DNA from: Cheilinus undulatus
Lineage: Eukaryota; Chordata; Actinopteri; Labriformes; Labridae
Assembly (NCBI RefSeq): GCF_018320785.1
Contig: NC_054865.1
Coordinates: 44,476,898 to 44,540,897 of the forward strand
Length of the DNA stretch: 64,000 nucleotides
Reading direction: 5' to 3'
Below, piece after piece: positions 53,960 to 64,000 of the stretch. Both the position numbers and the translations under genes were made by a program. The notes below the pieces were generated by a model. That model was not told the origin of the DNA, ran no database searches, and worked only from the letters and a program-made list of their open reading frames with translations. Positions within the stretch are counted from its first letter, which is position 1, and each line of letters starts with the position of its first letter.

Positions 53960-54427
53960 CTGGAGTTCACAAAATATGAGAGAGAAAAAAATCAAATGGA
54001 AAAAGGGGGATTCATTTACATCTGAATCCAAGGATTACAGGCAGCTGCTGAAAGACTCTCTTTCAGTGGATTTTTATCTTCATCATTAAAAGTTCAATAA
54101 TTTGTTTTGAGTGCTGACATTTTTTGCTACAGTGCTCTTTTAATGTTTGCATGATAGCCTGCAGGGATTTTAGGTTGAGCACACTGGCATTGTGTTTGTA
54201 AAGGTTCATAAAGGCACGGCACTGCATAGAATTATGAAGTCCTAAGAAAAAATATGTGAGGATATAAAAATTCTGAAAGCTTTAGCAGCAGGGTTAATAT
54301 TAACGTAAAGGCCTTAGGTGTAGTGGTTTACAACTTATGTAGCCTTAGGACCAAGCGCCATTTCCTGAATCAGAAAAAAAGTCCCAGATAAGAGTGTTAA
54401 AAAATAGACATGACAAGTGCCAAAAAA

Positions 54428-54793
54428 GTAGGGATACACAGATTTATTGGTTTAACATCAGTAACGGCTGATATCAGCCCTTTATTCTAATATCAGTACC
54501 TTCAATTTATGTGACACAAACAGATATCAGTTATCAATCTGTTGTGTCAAACCAATTTGAAGCCTGCATCTTGTTTATCTATCTGCTGAATCAAATAAGG
54601 GATTCTGCAGGGAAGAAAGAAACTACCTGTTGGTCAAACTCTGATCTGATTTCATGGTCAAATGTGAGTGAAAGAATAGAAGAGTTATACTGAAGAAAGT
54701 ATTTAAAAAACATTGGTACCAGCACTGGCTACATTTTTATCTTAAACATCAGTATTGGCCTTTATTTTCATATTTTGATCAGTGCATCTCTAC
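54428..54793. mobile_element. miniature inverted-repeat element (GTAGGGATRCACNGAT ends)
   Basis: Left end GTAGGGATACACAGAT, right end inverted GTAGAGATGCACTGAT, with internal GCTGATATCAGC and TATCAGTACC. A common fish hAT-like repeat. A related fragment lies at 3870-4010. Confidence 0.6.
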
Positions 54794-55402
54794 AAAACAC
54801 ATCCTGTGTAAGATTTGTAGATTGACAGAATTCCTTTAAGCCAATTTGCCAAACATTTGTGTCTTCCAGTTTCTTTGATTTGAGAATATGCTTTTTTCTA
54901 CCCTTTTTCTGCAGTTAGATCAAGTCATTACCTTGGGCTGCATGATTTTTATTACAGTCTGTGAACTGAATGGTTATTCAATTTCTTCTTTTAAAGGTGA
55001 AAACGTAATTTAAAATGTAAACCACATTTCTTTTTATATAGGGGGATGTCCGGTGTTTTACACAGCTGTAGTGCAATCTAGTAACTGATAATTTAAGTTA
55101 CATCTATCAGCCCTTTAAGATATACAATATAGATAGTGATTAAGAATATCAACAGGTTTCAGGCTCATTCATGCAGCTCTGTTTTAAAGATAAGTGACAT
55201 TTAAAATGCTGATATTGTAATAACACAGTTAACAATAGTTCTGTTGGTCCAATACTTCAAAAACACGCATAATTTAAGAGCGAAGAAGGGAATAAAAAAG
55301 AAAACCTGCATTTTAGTTGAATTTGAAAATGGACTGCTACATGATTTAACAAACAGGTCAGATAAACGGGTCAGACAAACATTAAATCCTCAGGGAAACT
55401 TA

Positions 55403-55434
55403 CTGTGTCTGTAGATACTGTCGCTAAGTCTCGA
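55403..55434 (-). other. wdsub1: possible wdsub1 non-coding 5' exon
   Basis: On the minus strand a pyrimidine-rich stretch ends CATCGTTAG, followed by a 32-nt segment and a strong GTAAGT donor. It would sit between the promoter exon and the ATG exon. Inferred from splice motifs only. Confidence 0.4.
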
Positions 55435-55581
55435 GCTAACGATGTAGAAGAAGCGAGAAACAACTTTCCCCTTTTTGTTATGATACTAGATATTATAATG
55501 TCGGTTCAATTTACCACAAACCGCCAAAACAAGAACCCTTACACTGTTAATTAAACAAATCAAACCAGTTATGTTATCTAC

Positions 55582-55660
55582 CTCTCACTGTAGGAGTGTA
55601 CTCTTCCTTTCTGTTTCAGTCGTGTCCGTTCAGTTTAATGTTGTTTACTTCCGCATCGAC
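55582..55660 (-). other. wdsub1: likely wdsub1 first (5' UTR) exon
   Basis: GC-richer segment on the minus strand ending at a donor GAGAG|GTAGAT. It lies just downstream of ETS-like and CRE-like promoter motifs. The 5' limit is a guess from those motifs. Confidence 0.5.
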
Positions 55661-55700
55661 CGGCTGACCCTGACGTAACACGTATTACGTCACCTCCTCT
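55640..55700 (-). promoter_or_regulatory. wdsub1 core promoter with ETS-like site and palindromic CRE-like pair
   Basis: TGACGTAA at 55671-55678 and TTACGTCA at 55685-55692 are mirror copies around a short CACGTA centre, a near-perfect palindrome of CRE/ATF-type sites. GCGGAAGT (minus strand, 55654-55647) is an ETS/GABPA-like motif. CpGs cluster here in otherwise AT-rich DNA. This fits a TATA-less housekeeping promoter just upstream of the wdsub1 5' exon. Confidence 0.65.
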
Positions 55701-58000
55701 GAAGACCGTAGCTGAAGATATGAATGGCTCTTCAGTCCTTTGAATAGAGCATCTGATTTTAACGATATTTAGAGTGAATGAAGTCTGCTTTTTAAAAGTC
55801 AGTTTGCAGCAGTAATCGATTAGTATCAGTAATATTACATCATCAAATTCCTTACATAAACTGATGTTTATTTAATGCTGGGGTTACTACAGTTGTGCAT
55901 GTTGGGAGTTTAAAACAGGTGTAGTTTTTGTCCCCTGATTATTCTCCACATTTGGCACTGTGGCATGTATTTTAATCTGTCATCACATGTAGCCTTTTCA
56001 TATGGTAAAAAAAGAAGCACATGCAGTCTACTTTAGCCTGTTGTTTCTGCTCTGTAAGGACACCAGATAGAGACACGTCACTTTTGTTACTTATATTTAA
56101 ATGCACTGAAAAATAGACAACTTCCTCTGTAACTGACCTTTTACTTATTATTATGAAATCTGTTTAGTTGGCTTTGGTTTAAATCTTGTGCAATCTGGAG
56201 AAGTAAAACTTAAGTGATCAATCCTGTATTTATAACACTGATCAAGAATGTCTCCCCTTATTTGTTTCACCTTGAACTTTGCAGACATTATTATTATTTT
56301 TTTTTTTTACTGCTTTCATCATCAACAGTTTAAGATCTTTACATTTTTGTTAGACTTGTGTACCTCAAAATGACATGGAAACCCAATTTCAATACACTGA
56401 TTATAGTTGTACATATGGCTGTCACAAGTCTTTATCAATTAAAAGATTTTTTCTGACAAGTATATTACAATAGTAATTGGAACATATTTCTAAATGAAGA
56501 TATTAACATGCACATTTACAGGATATTGAGAAAGATTTTATATCTTTACAGACCATTTTAATGACAGATATGTTTGATTTTAACATCTGTCACTACTTTG
56601 ATAATAAGTCAATTGATAAATGTACTACAAAGTTTTCAATTGTTGACCAACATATCTACAAGAGACATGGTCTGCATACTTAAACTGAATTAATGAATTA
56701 AGAGCAGAAGACTTTTAAAATATATTTTGACATTTTCTCCATCTGCTTGAAGTTTTATGCCTAGAAATAATTTAATTCCTTATTTCCTCACTTGTAAACA
56801 CAGCCTTTTTCACACATATACCTTAAGGTAACGCCCCCCCAAAAATAAAACTTACAAAGGGTATAGCAGGGAAACATCTTGGTAAAGTCTAGATGGAAAT
56901 TTTGGCTGTTTGTGTTCACACGTGCAGCTTACCCAGGAAAAGTTCTGGAAATTTTCAGGGTCCCTATTCATAAAAATCCTTTTAGCTGGAGCTTCAGCTA
57001 AAAAAAAAATCCTAGTGTCCCAGCCTATAATGATGTTGAAACATTCACAGCGCAACTCTGAGCACAGAGAGGGCAGAAACATTCAGCATTGTTGACTCTG
57101 TTGCTCGGTAGGACACATTACTCACATCAGAGATGTGATTGGTTTACTATAAAAGTCAACAACCTAAAAGTTAACTTTAAAATGCATGTTCCTACACAGT
57201 AAGATGTAGATGTTTCACTTTGTATGAGATGTAGCTATAATATATGGAAGTTTACTTTTTGAAGTAAATCATGGGGGGAAAATGCCCTTTTCAGATGCAC
57301 CTGTACATTTATCATTTTTGTTTATTTACCAGGCTGTTAGTCTTAGTAATATTAATAGTAATATGGGGCTGCCACAGAGCTCTGTGTTATCTCCTATCCC
57401 TCCATATGTCAGCTACTCTCTTCAGTCTGAAAAACTCAAACATTTTTTAAAATCCTCTTTATTACTCTTAGAAATTTTCACATTGGGACCTCTTTAAGGG
57501 GCAAAGATGCTTAGTGAAAAAGTTCTGTCTTTACAATGTTCTAGCCTTATCTTTATGGAGAAATTCTTGAAAAATGTCATGATTCTAAGACTTGTCTCAG
57601 AATTTCTCCAGAAGAAGCAACCCCTTGAGCATAGAGAAATTTACGAATAGTTTTGTGCAAGTTTAAATAGGGATACAAAAGTGGTATATTTACTGGTGAG
57701 AAAACAAAGAATTATTGTTGTCATATGATGAGGAATTAGCAATGCACTTCAATGTTGTGCTGTTGAGATGAGTATTTGAACGACTTGTAAAGATCCAAAC
57801 AAACAGCATGAAGGAAAATGTCTCATCAGAAATTTAATAGACTCCTCAAACATCTTTTAAAAGACTAGTTTGAGTGTGAAAATGAGTCATCCACATTTCA
57901 AGCATTTTCTTAGAAGCGTTTTCGCAGAGTGGATCTGAAATAAAACAAATGCAAGACGTTTACGTTGAAAAACATCCTTTTAATAGGTCCGTGCCACACA
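55700..58000. other. intergenic DNA between wdsub1 and baz2b
   Basis: AT-rich, no convincing gene. A short stretch near 57355-57490 resembles a decayed LINE reverse transcriptase (GLPQSSVLSP, compare GVPQGSVLGP), but the rest is unassigned. Confidence 0.5.
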
Positions 58001-58014
58001 CTAGTGAAAAATAA

Positions 58015-59258
58015 AGCTCCTACAAAAGAATGATACTTTTATTCCACAATATCTTAAATAAAGTAACTTCAAGTACTCTTGACTTGGGTACAAAAAAATC
58101 TAGCTGCCTCCATCAGGCCACAACACACAGCAAGGTTCAACACAGTGGTTACAAATGGCCTTAGGTCCTCTGTATTGTGGCAGATTACAAGGAAATGCAT
58201 CATGGAAGCATCACCGAATGCTTGTTGTTCCTTTCTTCGTCTTCTTCTTCTATGGTGAGGAATGATTTCTGTGTCACTGTCCAACTTTGGAGGCCTTGTT
58301 GGATTGAAATCATATAAAAAAATAATGTTGTCATAAGAATGAAAACTAAAAACAATAACATCCCCTACATGCCCCTGTTGGAAGGGTAGGCACTACCAAG
58401 ATTAAGGATACCACAGTGTTTGCAGAGGATATGTATATACTGTACAAACAATATTTATGATAATGTTTTCATCACGTTCACTAAAATAGAATGCTACAAT
58501 CATTCTAAGGCATAAACAATATCTTAATATTCTTAAACAATTTGTACACATCGTTCCAAACAAGACATAATATTGACATTAATAAACAGTATATACACAT
58601 GAATCACAATTGTCTGACTGTTCCTCTGCTGATCCTGTAAATAAATGCAGTTTTACAGTTTGAACAAATGAACACAGTCCTCTGATGCCCAAAAGCACTG
58701 AACAGTGTAAACAGTTTTTTTTCTTGGCTTTGTTTGATATTTGGGAGAAAAATTATAACACAAAGACACATTCCTTTTTTAATTCAAAGCAGTTCAGCTG
58801 ATTCTTCCTTTTCATAGAAAATGAAGTGGACCTTGATTCATAAATAATTATTACAAAATTAAATACATTCACTATAATACGATTAAATAACAAAAGACTA
58901 TTTACAGGTAGTGGAAAGTATTTTAGCGCAGACACATCAGTGATAGTTGAGGATTAATTCAGTGCAGTGTTCTGAGACAGGGAATGGTATTGCACTATGA
59001 CACCCCATTTCTCTGGGACTCTTTGGGGCTTTTATCCCTGTTGTAATAAAAATCCAGCACACCTCATGTAACGACTTGTTTGTTTTTTCAAGGTGACGTC
59101 TCTCCGAATCACACCGTGGATTCCTTATTTAGGATTTGTCTTCTTCTTCCATCCCTCAAAGCCAAATTCTCCATCAGGGAATAAAAACAATGATAAAACC
59201 TGGTGCTCCAATAGGAAACGTTTAATGGGTTTTCATGTTCGGAGTCTGAACAGACTTT
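58015..59258 (-). other. baz2b: baz2b 3' UTR (extent inferred)
   Basis: Sequence after the baz2b stop codon on the minus strand. It contains a 71-codon ORF (58284-58069) with an Arg-rich run and no recognised domain, most likely chance. A minus-strand AATAAA at 58043-58038 would end the transcript near 58020. Confidence 0.45.
58038..58043 (-). terminator. candidate polyadenylation signal for baz2b
   Basis: AATAAA on the minus strand, about 1.2 kb after the stop codon. Positional evidence only. Confidence 0.4.
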
Positions 59259-59415
59259 TTAGTTTGTTTGTTTTAGAAGCTCCGTCCAGCGCTTCTCAAA
59301 AAACTTCCTCATGTTATGACCAGCTCGACCAATGTCTGAATTGTCTTCATTGAATTTTTCACAGTTATCAAAGACCAGGTTGACGTCAATGATGAAGGTC
59401 TCCAGGTTTTGATAC
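59259..59415 (-). CDS. baz2b: baz2b exon w7 (bromodomain, second half, stop)
   Basis: 52 codons including TAA: YQNLETFIIDVNLVFDNCEK, then FNEDNSDIGRAGHNMRKFFE, ending LLKQTN. The acetyl-lysine-binding Asn in FNED is present. Acceptor TTGTTACAG. Confidence 0.95.
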
Positions 59416-62400
59416 CTGTAACAAAAACAAAGTAACAGCAGTCCTAAGGTGAGAAAGTGCACCTTCCATACAGCTGATATGTCAAATACTGTTTGCAACT
59501 TAAACTTTTCCTGAAAAAAAAAAAACACTTTTCTGACTTTAAAGTCTGTGCAGAGGGTCCTGCAGGATTTCAGCAGAAAGAAGTATAAACAGAATTGACG
59601 TGAACTCACTGGCTGCTCACAAGCTTCTCACGTATGGTGGAGAAGTCCATCGGTTTCTTGATGACCTTCTTGTATCCAGGGACCGATTTCAGGTTGACGG
59701 GTGTGAGGAAAGGCCATGCATCCTGATGCCGCTCCAGCTCAGCAAGGAGTACCCTGTAAAACACAAAACACATATACACACAGTAAGGCACAGAAAGAGT
59801 TGGAACAGTTGTAGAAGCAGCCTTGGATGTCAGTCTGAGAGGCTGTTTTTCACTGGGACAATATCTTTCCTCTTTAAAGCAGCTATAATCTACATTGTTA
59901 TATCAAATACACTGTACTAAAAATAATGCACAATTATCAACTTGGAGTCAGTTTAACCTGATCTTGCACCTATCTCTTGGTTCGGTTTAGGTATAGGTTT
60001 CTAAAACTTTTGGTTTAGGGGAAGTGTAAGGGTAAGGGTAAGGGGCAAGGTGTCTCAAAGAATTCATCTTAGAACTAGGTTTAATAGTCAAATGAGTCAT
60101 GAAAAATTGTAAAGTTGTAGGGAATCGGGTTAACGACCCACTGTAGGGTCTGAATTTGGCATGAACGACATTAAAGCCTGCCAGGACACCAACAACCATG
60201 GCACACTGAAAGTCACTTAATCTCCTTTCCTCCCTATTTTGATGCTCTGTTTGAGCTTCAGGACATCGTCTTGACCATGTCTACATGTCTAAATGCAATG
60301 CTGCTACCATGTTGATTAGATATTTGCATCAAACAGGTGTACATAATAAAATGATCTTTGATCCTTACACACATTTTTTTAATGGATGTTAAAAAAACGG
60401 AGAAGTTCAACTACACTGGCATTCAGCTACTATTAGACCTGTGTTCATTACCCCATTACATCTGTTGATGCAAAACAGAAGACACAAAAACTAGTTCCTT
60501 AACTCACTTATGAATAAATTTCTTTGTGTCTTTTCCCCCTCTATACTAAGATTTACTATTTACTATTACCAAAGAACAAAGACACATCTTTTACAACCAC
60601 TTATCAAACTGGTTGCAGCAAAGAAGACAATCTGAGACTTTCTAACCACAACAAAAAATGTCAATAGTTGACAACTTGTTCTGGAGCCACAAGAGGCCAA
60701 AAGTAGAGATTAAGAGATTGTATGTGATATAAAATGTGATGTACAGTACATCTGTATGGAAGAATGTGATTTTATATGAAGATTTCTACAGAAGGACAAG
60801 TATGAGCAAGCAGAAACACATACCTGCATAATCCCAGGTCTCTGTTGTTGTCTCTCGCTGTCTTGGCTCGTTTCACACATGCAGGGCTCTCCTGATTGGC
60901 TGCTGGCTGAGCAGGTGGGCTCTCCTCTGTTTTCCTCTTTCTGCTGGTGTCTTTTGCTCCTTTCTTGGGCGTGCTGCTGGCGCTGGGTGGGTCGTCCTCT
61001 GACACTTCCCCATTACCTGCCTGCTGCTTCCCATTCTTCTTCGTCTCGCTGCCTTTTTTACTTCCTCCTCCACCTCCCCCTCCTCCTCCTCCGCCTCCTC
61101 CACCTCCACCTCCACCTCCTCCTCCGCTGGATGCTACTTGTTTGCTTGGAGGTTTTTTGCTTTTGGGAGATGGACTGCTTGCCTGCATAAAGTAAATAAT
61201 GTTATCTCTTCGGTACAATCAAAACTAACAGTATAGTCACCTCTCAGGAAAAACTAGACTTTTTAACTGGTCTTCACCTATAATACATCGCTTCGCCCAC
61301 AACCAGCTAAACGTATAGCTTTTTCATGTTTGTATGAACTAAAATAAAAAGCTTAACGGTAATTCAGTGGGATAAAGACCAAATTCATGTTGTCAACATT
61401 AAATGTTAAGAGGAAATGTAATCAATTTTGGGAAAAATGCATAATCTTGCATGCTAAATACATTCATAATGGCCCACCCTTGAAGGCTGGGACCCTTTGT
61501 TGTAAATAATTTCTTCTCTTTAACAAAAACTATTTTTACATGTTAGCTGTTTACTTATAAAAGAAACCATAAAATCCACCAAATACGTTAAAAATAATAA
61601 TAATAACAACATGATAATAATTATAATATGAGCACGACAATTTTCAAAACAGTTTCAAGTACGGCTGCAAAATATCCTGACACCATCATTGATATCACTG
61701 GTGTTTCTCAACTCTGCATTTGTCTCTATGTGCCATCCTTTCCAGGAAAACATTTAATTTTACCACAAATCAAAGCATCACTTCATAGTAGTATATGAAT
61801 GTACATTGAAATGTTCCAACAGTTAAACTTGCAAAAACTCAAAAACAAACAGAATAAATAGGACAAGTGCAAAATAGATGGTAGGATCTCCTCTACATAC
61901 AAGTGATTCACAGAAGAAAAGCCTCTCATACCTTGGATATGCAGGCCGGGCAGTACCAGTCTCCTTCTGGGATACTGGTGATTTTGGGTTTGTGACAGTA
62001 AGTGTGGCAGCCTTTGTCACAGCCATCGCAGAGCAGAAGGAGATCCTCATTATCCCCCTTCCTGCACATCTGGCAGTACTACAAAAGAAGAATCATATAT
62101 TTGAAACAAGCTTTTACTGAAGTTTGTTGTTATTTAATGGTATGTAAAACAAGCTGTGGATTTATTTCCTCTGCTGCTCACCACTTTCATGATGGACCTC
62201 TCCCAGGCGATGGACTTCTGCAGTTGCTGGATGCACATGGCTAACTGAGCAGCACTCCGCACTTCACTGAGGGCCTTCCTCCAGACCTTCATACCATGGG
62301 CCACCTCCTCCTCGCCACTGAGAGAAGAAAACGAGGAATGATGAGAAAAAGAGATACATGCATATGCATGTATAAATGGACCCATTTCCAAATGCACAAA

Positions 62401-64000
62401 GCTGTAAACTGTATCATTTGAACCAGCCGCCAACAAGACAGCAGACCATAGAGAGCTCCAGCTGTGCAGAGAGAGGCATGAGGAGTTTGGGGGTGTGGGG
62501 CGCTGGGGAAAGGTACACACTGATTTTGTTATGTTGAGGGGATGATCATGCAGGAGTAAAGGAGTAAACCTAAGTGTATGCTGTATAGAGGGAGCTATGA
62601 GTATGCCCAAAACCAAGGTTACAGATGCACAACACCATGCAGATTACTGCAGAAAATAAAAACAAACAGTAAACAATGCCTAAACAGGAAATGAAGCTGA
62701 GTGGACTCACCACCCACCCCACCCATAAACTGCACAAGACCAAAGAAATAAACAAAAAAATGCAACAAGCCACCACAAGAGTCTGCTGTGAGAGCAGCAA
62801 AGTGGATCCCACCTCACTTGTTGAGTAATATGGGAAACATAAAGCACACACAGAGAAAGGAAAGGCTCTTAGTGGGAGAGGGGGGAGCTTTGGTTGGAGA
62901 AATGACCTACCCTTCCCTGTCAGCACTAGTGGATGGGGCGGGGGCAGGGACAGTGACCGTACCCACATTATCCAGTCTGATCTGAATGGTGGTACCTAAG
63001 GGACTCCTCAGGTACCTTCTCTCGATGTTGCGCTCCAGATCAGTCAGACGTGTCACTGCTATGTCCAGCGGGTTGTCCGGGTGACGCATCACCCCGCCCT
63101 TCTCCCCCCGCTCCTCTGGATGCTCCTTGGAGTCTTTGGAGTCCCTGTCCCCGGGGTTTGCTGTGGTTGGCGTTGATTTGGTGGGGGGCTTGTGCTCGAA
63201 GTAAACCAGGTCCTCTCGTTCCGACTGAGGGTCTGGGAATGTCCAGCCCTGCTAGAGAAATTCAGTTGTTCAGTATATTGGCAGCACACCACTTCACATG
63301 CTTAAACTTCCAGTAAAACGGAGAACTTTCAATCTAAAACAGTGATGAGCAGCAACTTTTGGCTATAAAATCAAGGTCTTTTGTGTTAAGAGTAAAGGAA
63401 ATCAAAACTTTATGGATGCATATTGGTGTAAATAGAAGGTTAGAAATAGAGGTCATCACTTTTTTTTTTAACATCCCAAAGGACATTAAATATTACAATA
63501 AAAAAAAATCTATAAAACTTTTGGTCATGGAGTGGGCTGCAAACTGGAATCTAGGCAAGCCATACCTAATATAAAAGACTGAACCTATTTTTACACCACT
63601 ATCAAATCTGCAGATAGGTATTTGTGCATGCTTGTGTTAGTGTTTTACCTTGACCTGCAGGCTGGCAGCAGTGACCTTCCTCTCCAGCTCCTCGACCTGC
63701 TGCAGCACAGCAATGTCCATCTCCATCGCCTGCTCCTCCACACACCAGCCCCGCACTGACTCCACACTGACCTGACTCTCTTCCAGCTCATGCAGCTCAA
63801 TCATGGCCACTAGATGGAAACAAAACACATAAACATCAGCTATGAATGCACACTTGACACATGAGTAGAGCTGCTCAATTATAGCAAAAATCAAAATCAT
63901 GGTTATTAAACAGGATCAATAATTGATTTAAAATAATCAGACCCAAGTAAATTGTTGTTCAGCTTTGTAACCCATAGTGTTAAAATTTCTTCGTTTTATA
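59259..64000 (-). CDS. baz2b: baz2b, C-terminal seven coding exons (partial gene, 5' end outside window)
   Basis: BAZ2B is a nuclear chromatin reader and ISWI-type remodeller subunit with MBD-like/TAM, DDT, PHD and bromodomain modules. The window holds the last seven coding exons (63809 to 59259), about 480 codons with consistent phases; the sequence beyond 63809 is intron. In order: a coiled-coil-like segment (VRGWCVEEQAMEMDIAVLQQ), the GWTFPDPQSEREDLVYFEHK block, the DNPLDIAVTRLTDLERNIER block, the SAAQLAMCIQQLQKSIAWER helix, the PHD finger, a Gly- and Lys-rich linker, and the bromodomain ending LLKQTN. Human BAZ2B is about 2170 residues. BAZ2A is the alternative; the YLRSPLGTTIQIRLDNVGTV block and the neighbours favour BAZ2B. 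Confidence 0.95.
59610..59753 (-). CDS. baz2b: baz2b exon w6 (bromodomain, first half)
   Basis: 144 nt encoding VLLAELERHQDAWPFLTPVN, then PGYKKVIKKPMDFSTIREKL. The WPF shelf and the PMDFSTI loop of the bromodomain are intact. Donor GTGAGT. Confidence 0.95.
60824..61182 (-). CDS. baz2b: baz2b exon w5 (polyglycine linker)
   Basis: 359 nt reading ASSPSPKSKKPPSKQVASS, then 21 consecutive Gly codons (plus-strand 61063-61125, mostly TCC with ACC, CCC and GCC variants), then Lys/Ser-rich SKKGSETKKNGK and the acidic SEDDPPSASS. It ends RDLGLC. In human this linker is Lys/Ser-rich without a comparable Gly run. Phase 2 end, donor GTATGT. Confidence 0.92.
61063..61125 (-). repeat. baz2b: GGN trinucleotide run coding 21 glycines in baz2b
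   Basis: Plus strand reads TCC repeated with ACC, CCC and GCC interruptions, 21 codons in frame. Interruptions suggest it is not a recent pure slippage tract. Confidence 0.93.
61932..62078 (-). CDS. baz2b: baz2b exon w4 (PHD finger)
   Basis: 49 codons, phase 0 at both ends. All Cys4-His-Cys3 ligands are visible: YCQMC, LLLLCDGCDKGCHTYC and WYCPAC. The PHD finger of this family reads the N-terminus of histone H3. Confidence 0.96.
62182..62317 (-). CDS. baz2b: baz2b exon w3
   Basis: 136 nt encoding GEEEVAHGMKVWRKALSEVR, then SAAQLAMCIQQLQKSIAWER and SIMKV. Acceptor TTCTCTCAG, donor GTGAGC, phase 0. The helix leads straight into the PHD finger. Confidence 0.94.
62911..63248 (-). CDS. baz2b: baz2b exon w2
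   Basis: 338 nt, starting GWTFPDPQSEREDLVYFEHK, a Lys/Glu-rich linker, then DNPLDIAVTRLTDLERNIER and TIQIRLDNVGTVTVPAPAPS. The acceptor is a TAGCAG tandem (NAGNAG), so an extra Gln could be included. Phase 2 end at GTAGGT. Confidence 0.94.
63649..63809 (-). CDS. baz2b: baz2b exon w1
   Basis: 161 nt encoding AMIELHELEESQVSVESVRG, then WCVEEQAMEMDIAVLQQVEE and TAASLQVK. Acceptor CATCTAG, donor GTAAAA, phase 0 end. Helical and acidic. Confidence 0.93.

Noticed and set aside
60025..60050. Telomere-like GGGTAA repeat
   Set aside because: Only about three units of GGGTAA/GGGTAAG, not TTAGGG, and no array; chance or repeat-derived.
60873..61195. ORFs rich in Glu, Leu or Pro over the baz2b linker exon
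   Set aside because: They are other frames of the GGN repeat; the true frame is the polyglycine one, in phase with the flanking baz2b exons.
62134..62968. Two long minus-strand ORFs between baz2b exons
   Set aside because: They overlap exon w3 in the wrong frame or lie in intron; no conserved motif and no matching splice phase.

Overview
This window is a piece of vertebrate nuclear genome, almost certainly from a ray-finned (teleost, probably percomorph) fish. The evidence is intron-split genes with GT-AG splice sites, protein sequences that read as orthologues of human TANC1, WDSUB1 and BAZ2B, and a repeat load typical of fish: several Tc1 families, hAT and TTAA-type miniature elements, tRNA-derived SINEs and L2/Rex-like LINE fossils. 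The order and orientation TANC1 (+), WDSUB1 (-), BAZ2B (-) matches human chromosome 2q24, so this is a conserved syntenic block. No prokaryotic, viral or organellar gene was seen.

Layout. 1-5249 is intronic sequence upstream of the first visible tanc1 exon. 5250-33303 holds the last 18 coding exons of tanc1. They join without any frame error into 1343 codons plus a stop, running from the middle of the STAND-type P-loop NTPase through ankyrin repeats and TPRs to a C-terminal PDZ ligand ending in ESNV. 33304 to about 36170 is the tail-to-tail interval with the 3' ends of tanc1 and wdsub1. 36171-53945 (minus strand) is the complete wdsub1 coding sequence: 11 exons, 480 residues, WD40 repeats then a SAM domain then a U-box. 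One or two 5' UTR exons and a likely promoter lie at 55400-55700. About 55700-58000 is intergenic. 59259-63809 (minus strand) holds the last seven coding exons of baz2b, with a PHD finger, a polyglycine-containing linker and a bromodomain; its 3' UTR probably runs down to about 58020.

What the genes do. TANC1 is a postsynaptic scaffold, WDSUB1 a putative U-box E3 ubiquitin ligase and BAZ2B a chromatin reader. They are not a pathway; they are neighbours by ancestral synteny.

Most of the remaining DNA is intronic transposon debris. The clearest items are a nearly complete but dead Tc1 element with nested direct repeats (26738-28355), a second Tc1 element that fills almost all of a tanc1 intron and starts a few bases after the splice donor (29330-30490), a palindromic TTAA-flanked element nested in a dead LINE (14848-15537), a hAT-type element with a perfect 8-bp target duplication (23756-24231), and a perfect 57-bp-arm hairpin (2565-2701). 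I did not find a novel multi-gene system. The interesting signals are structural (nesting, palindromes, splice-site proximity), a lineage-specific polyglycine tract in baz2b and a palindromic CRE-like site at the wdsub1 promoter.
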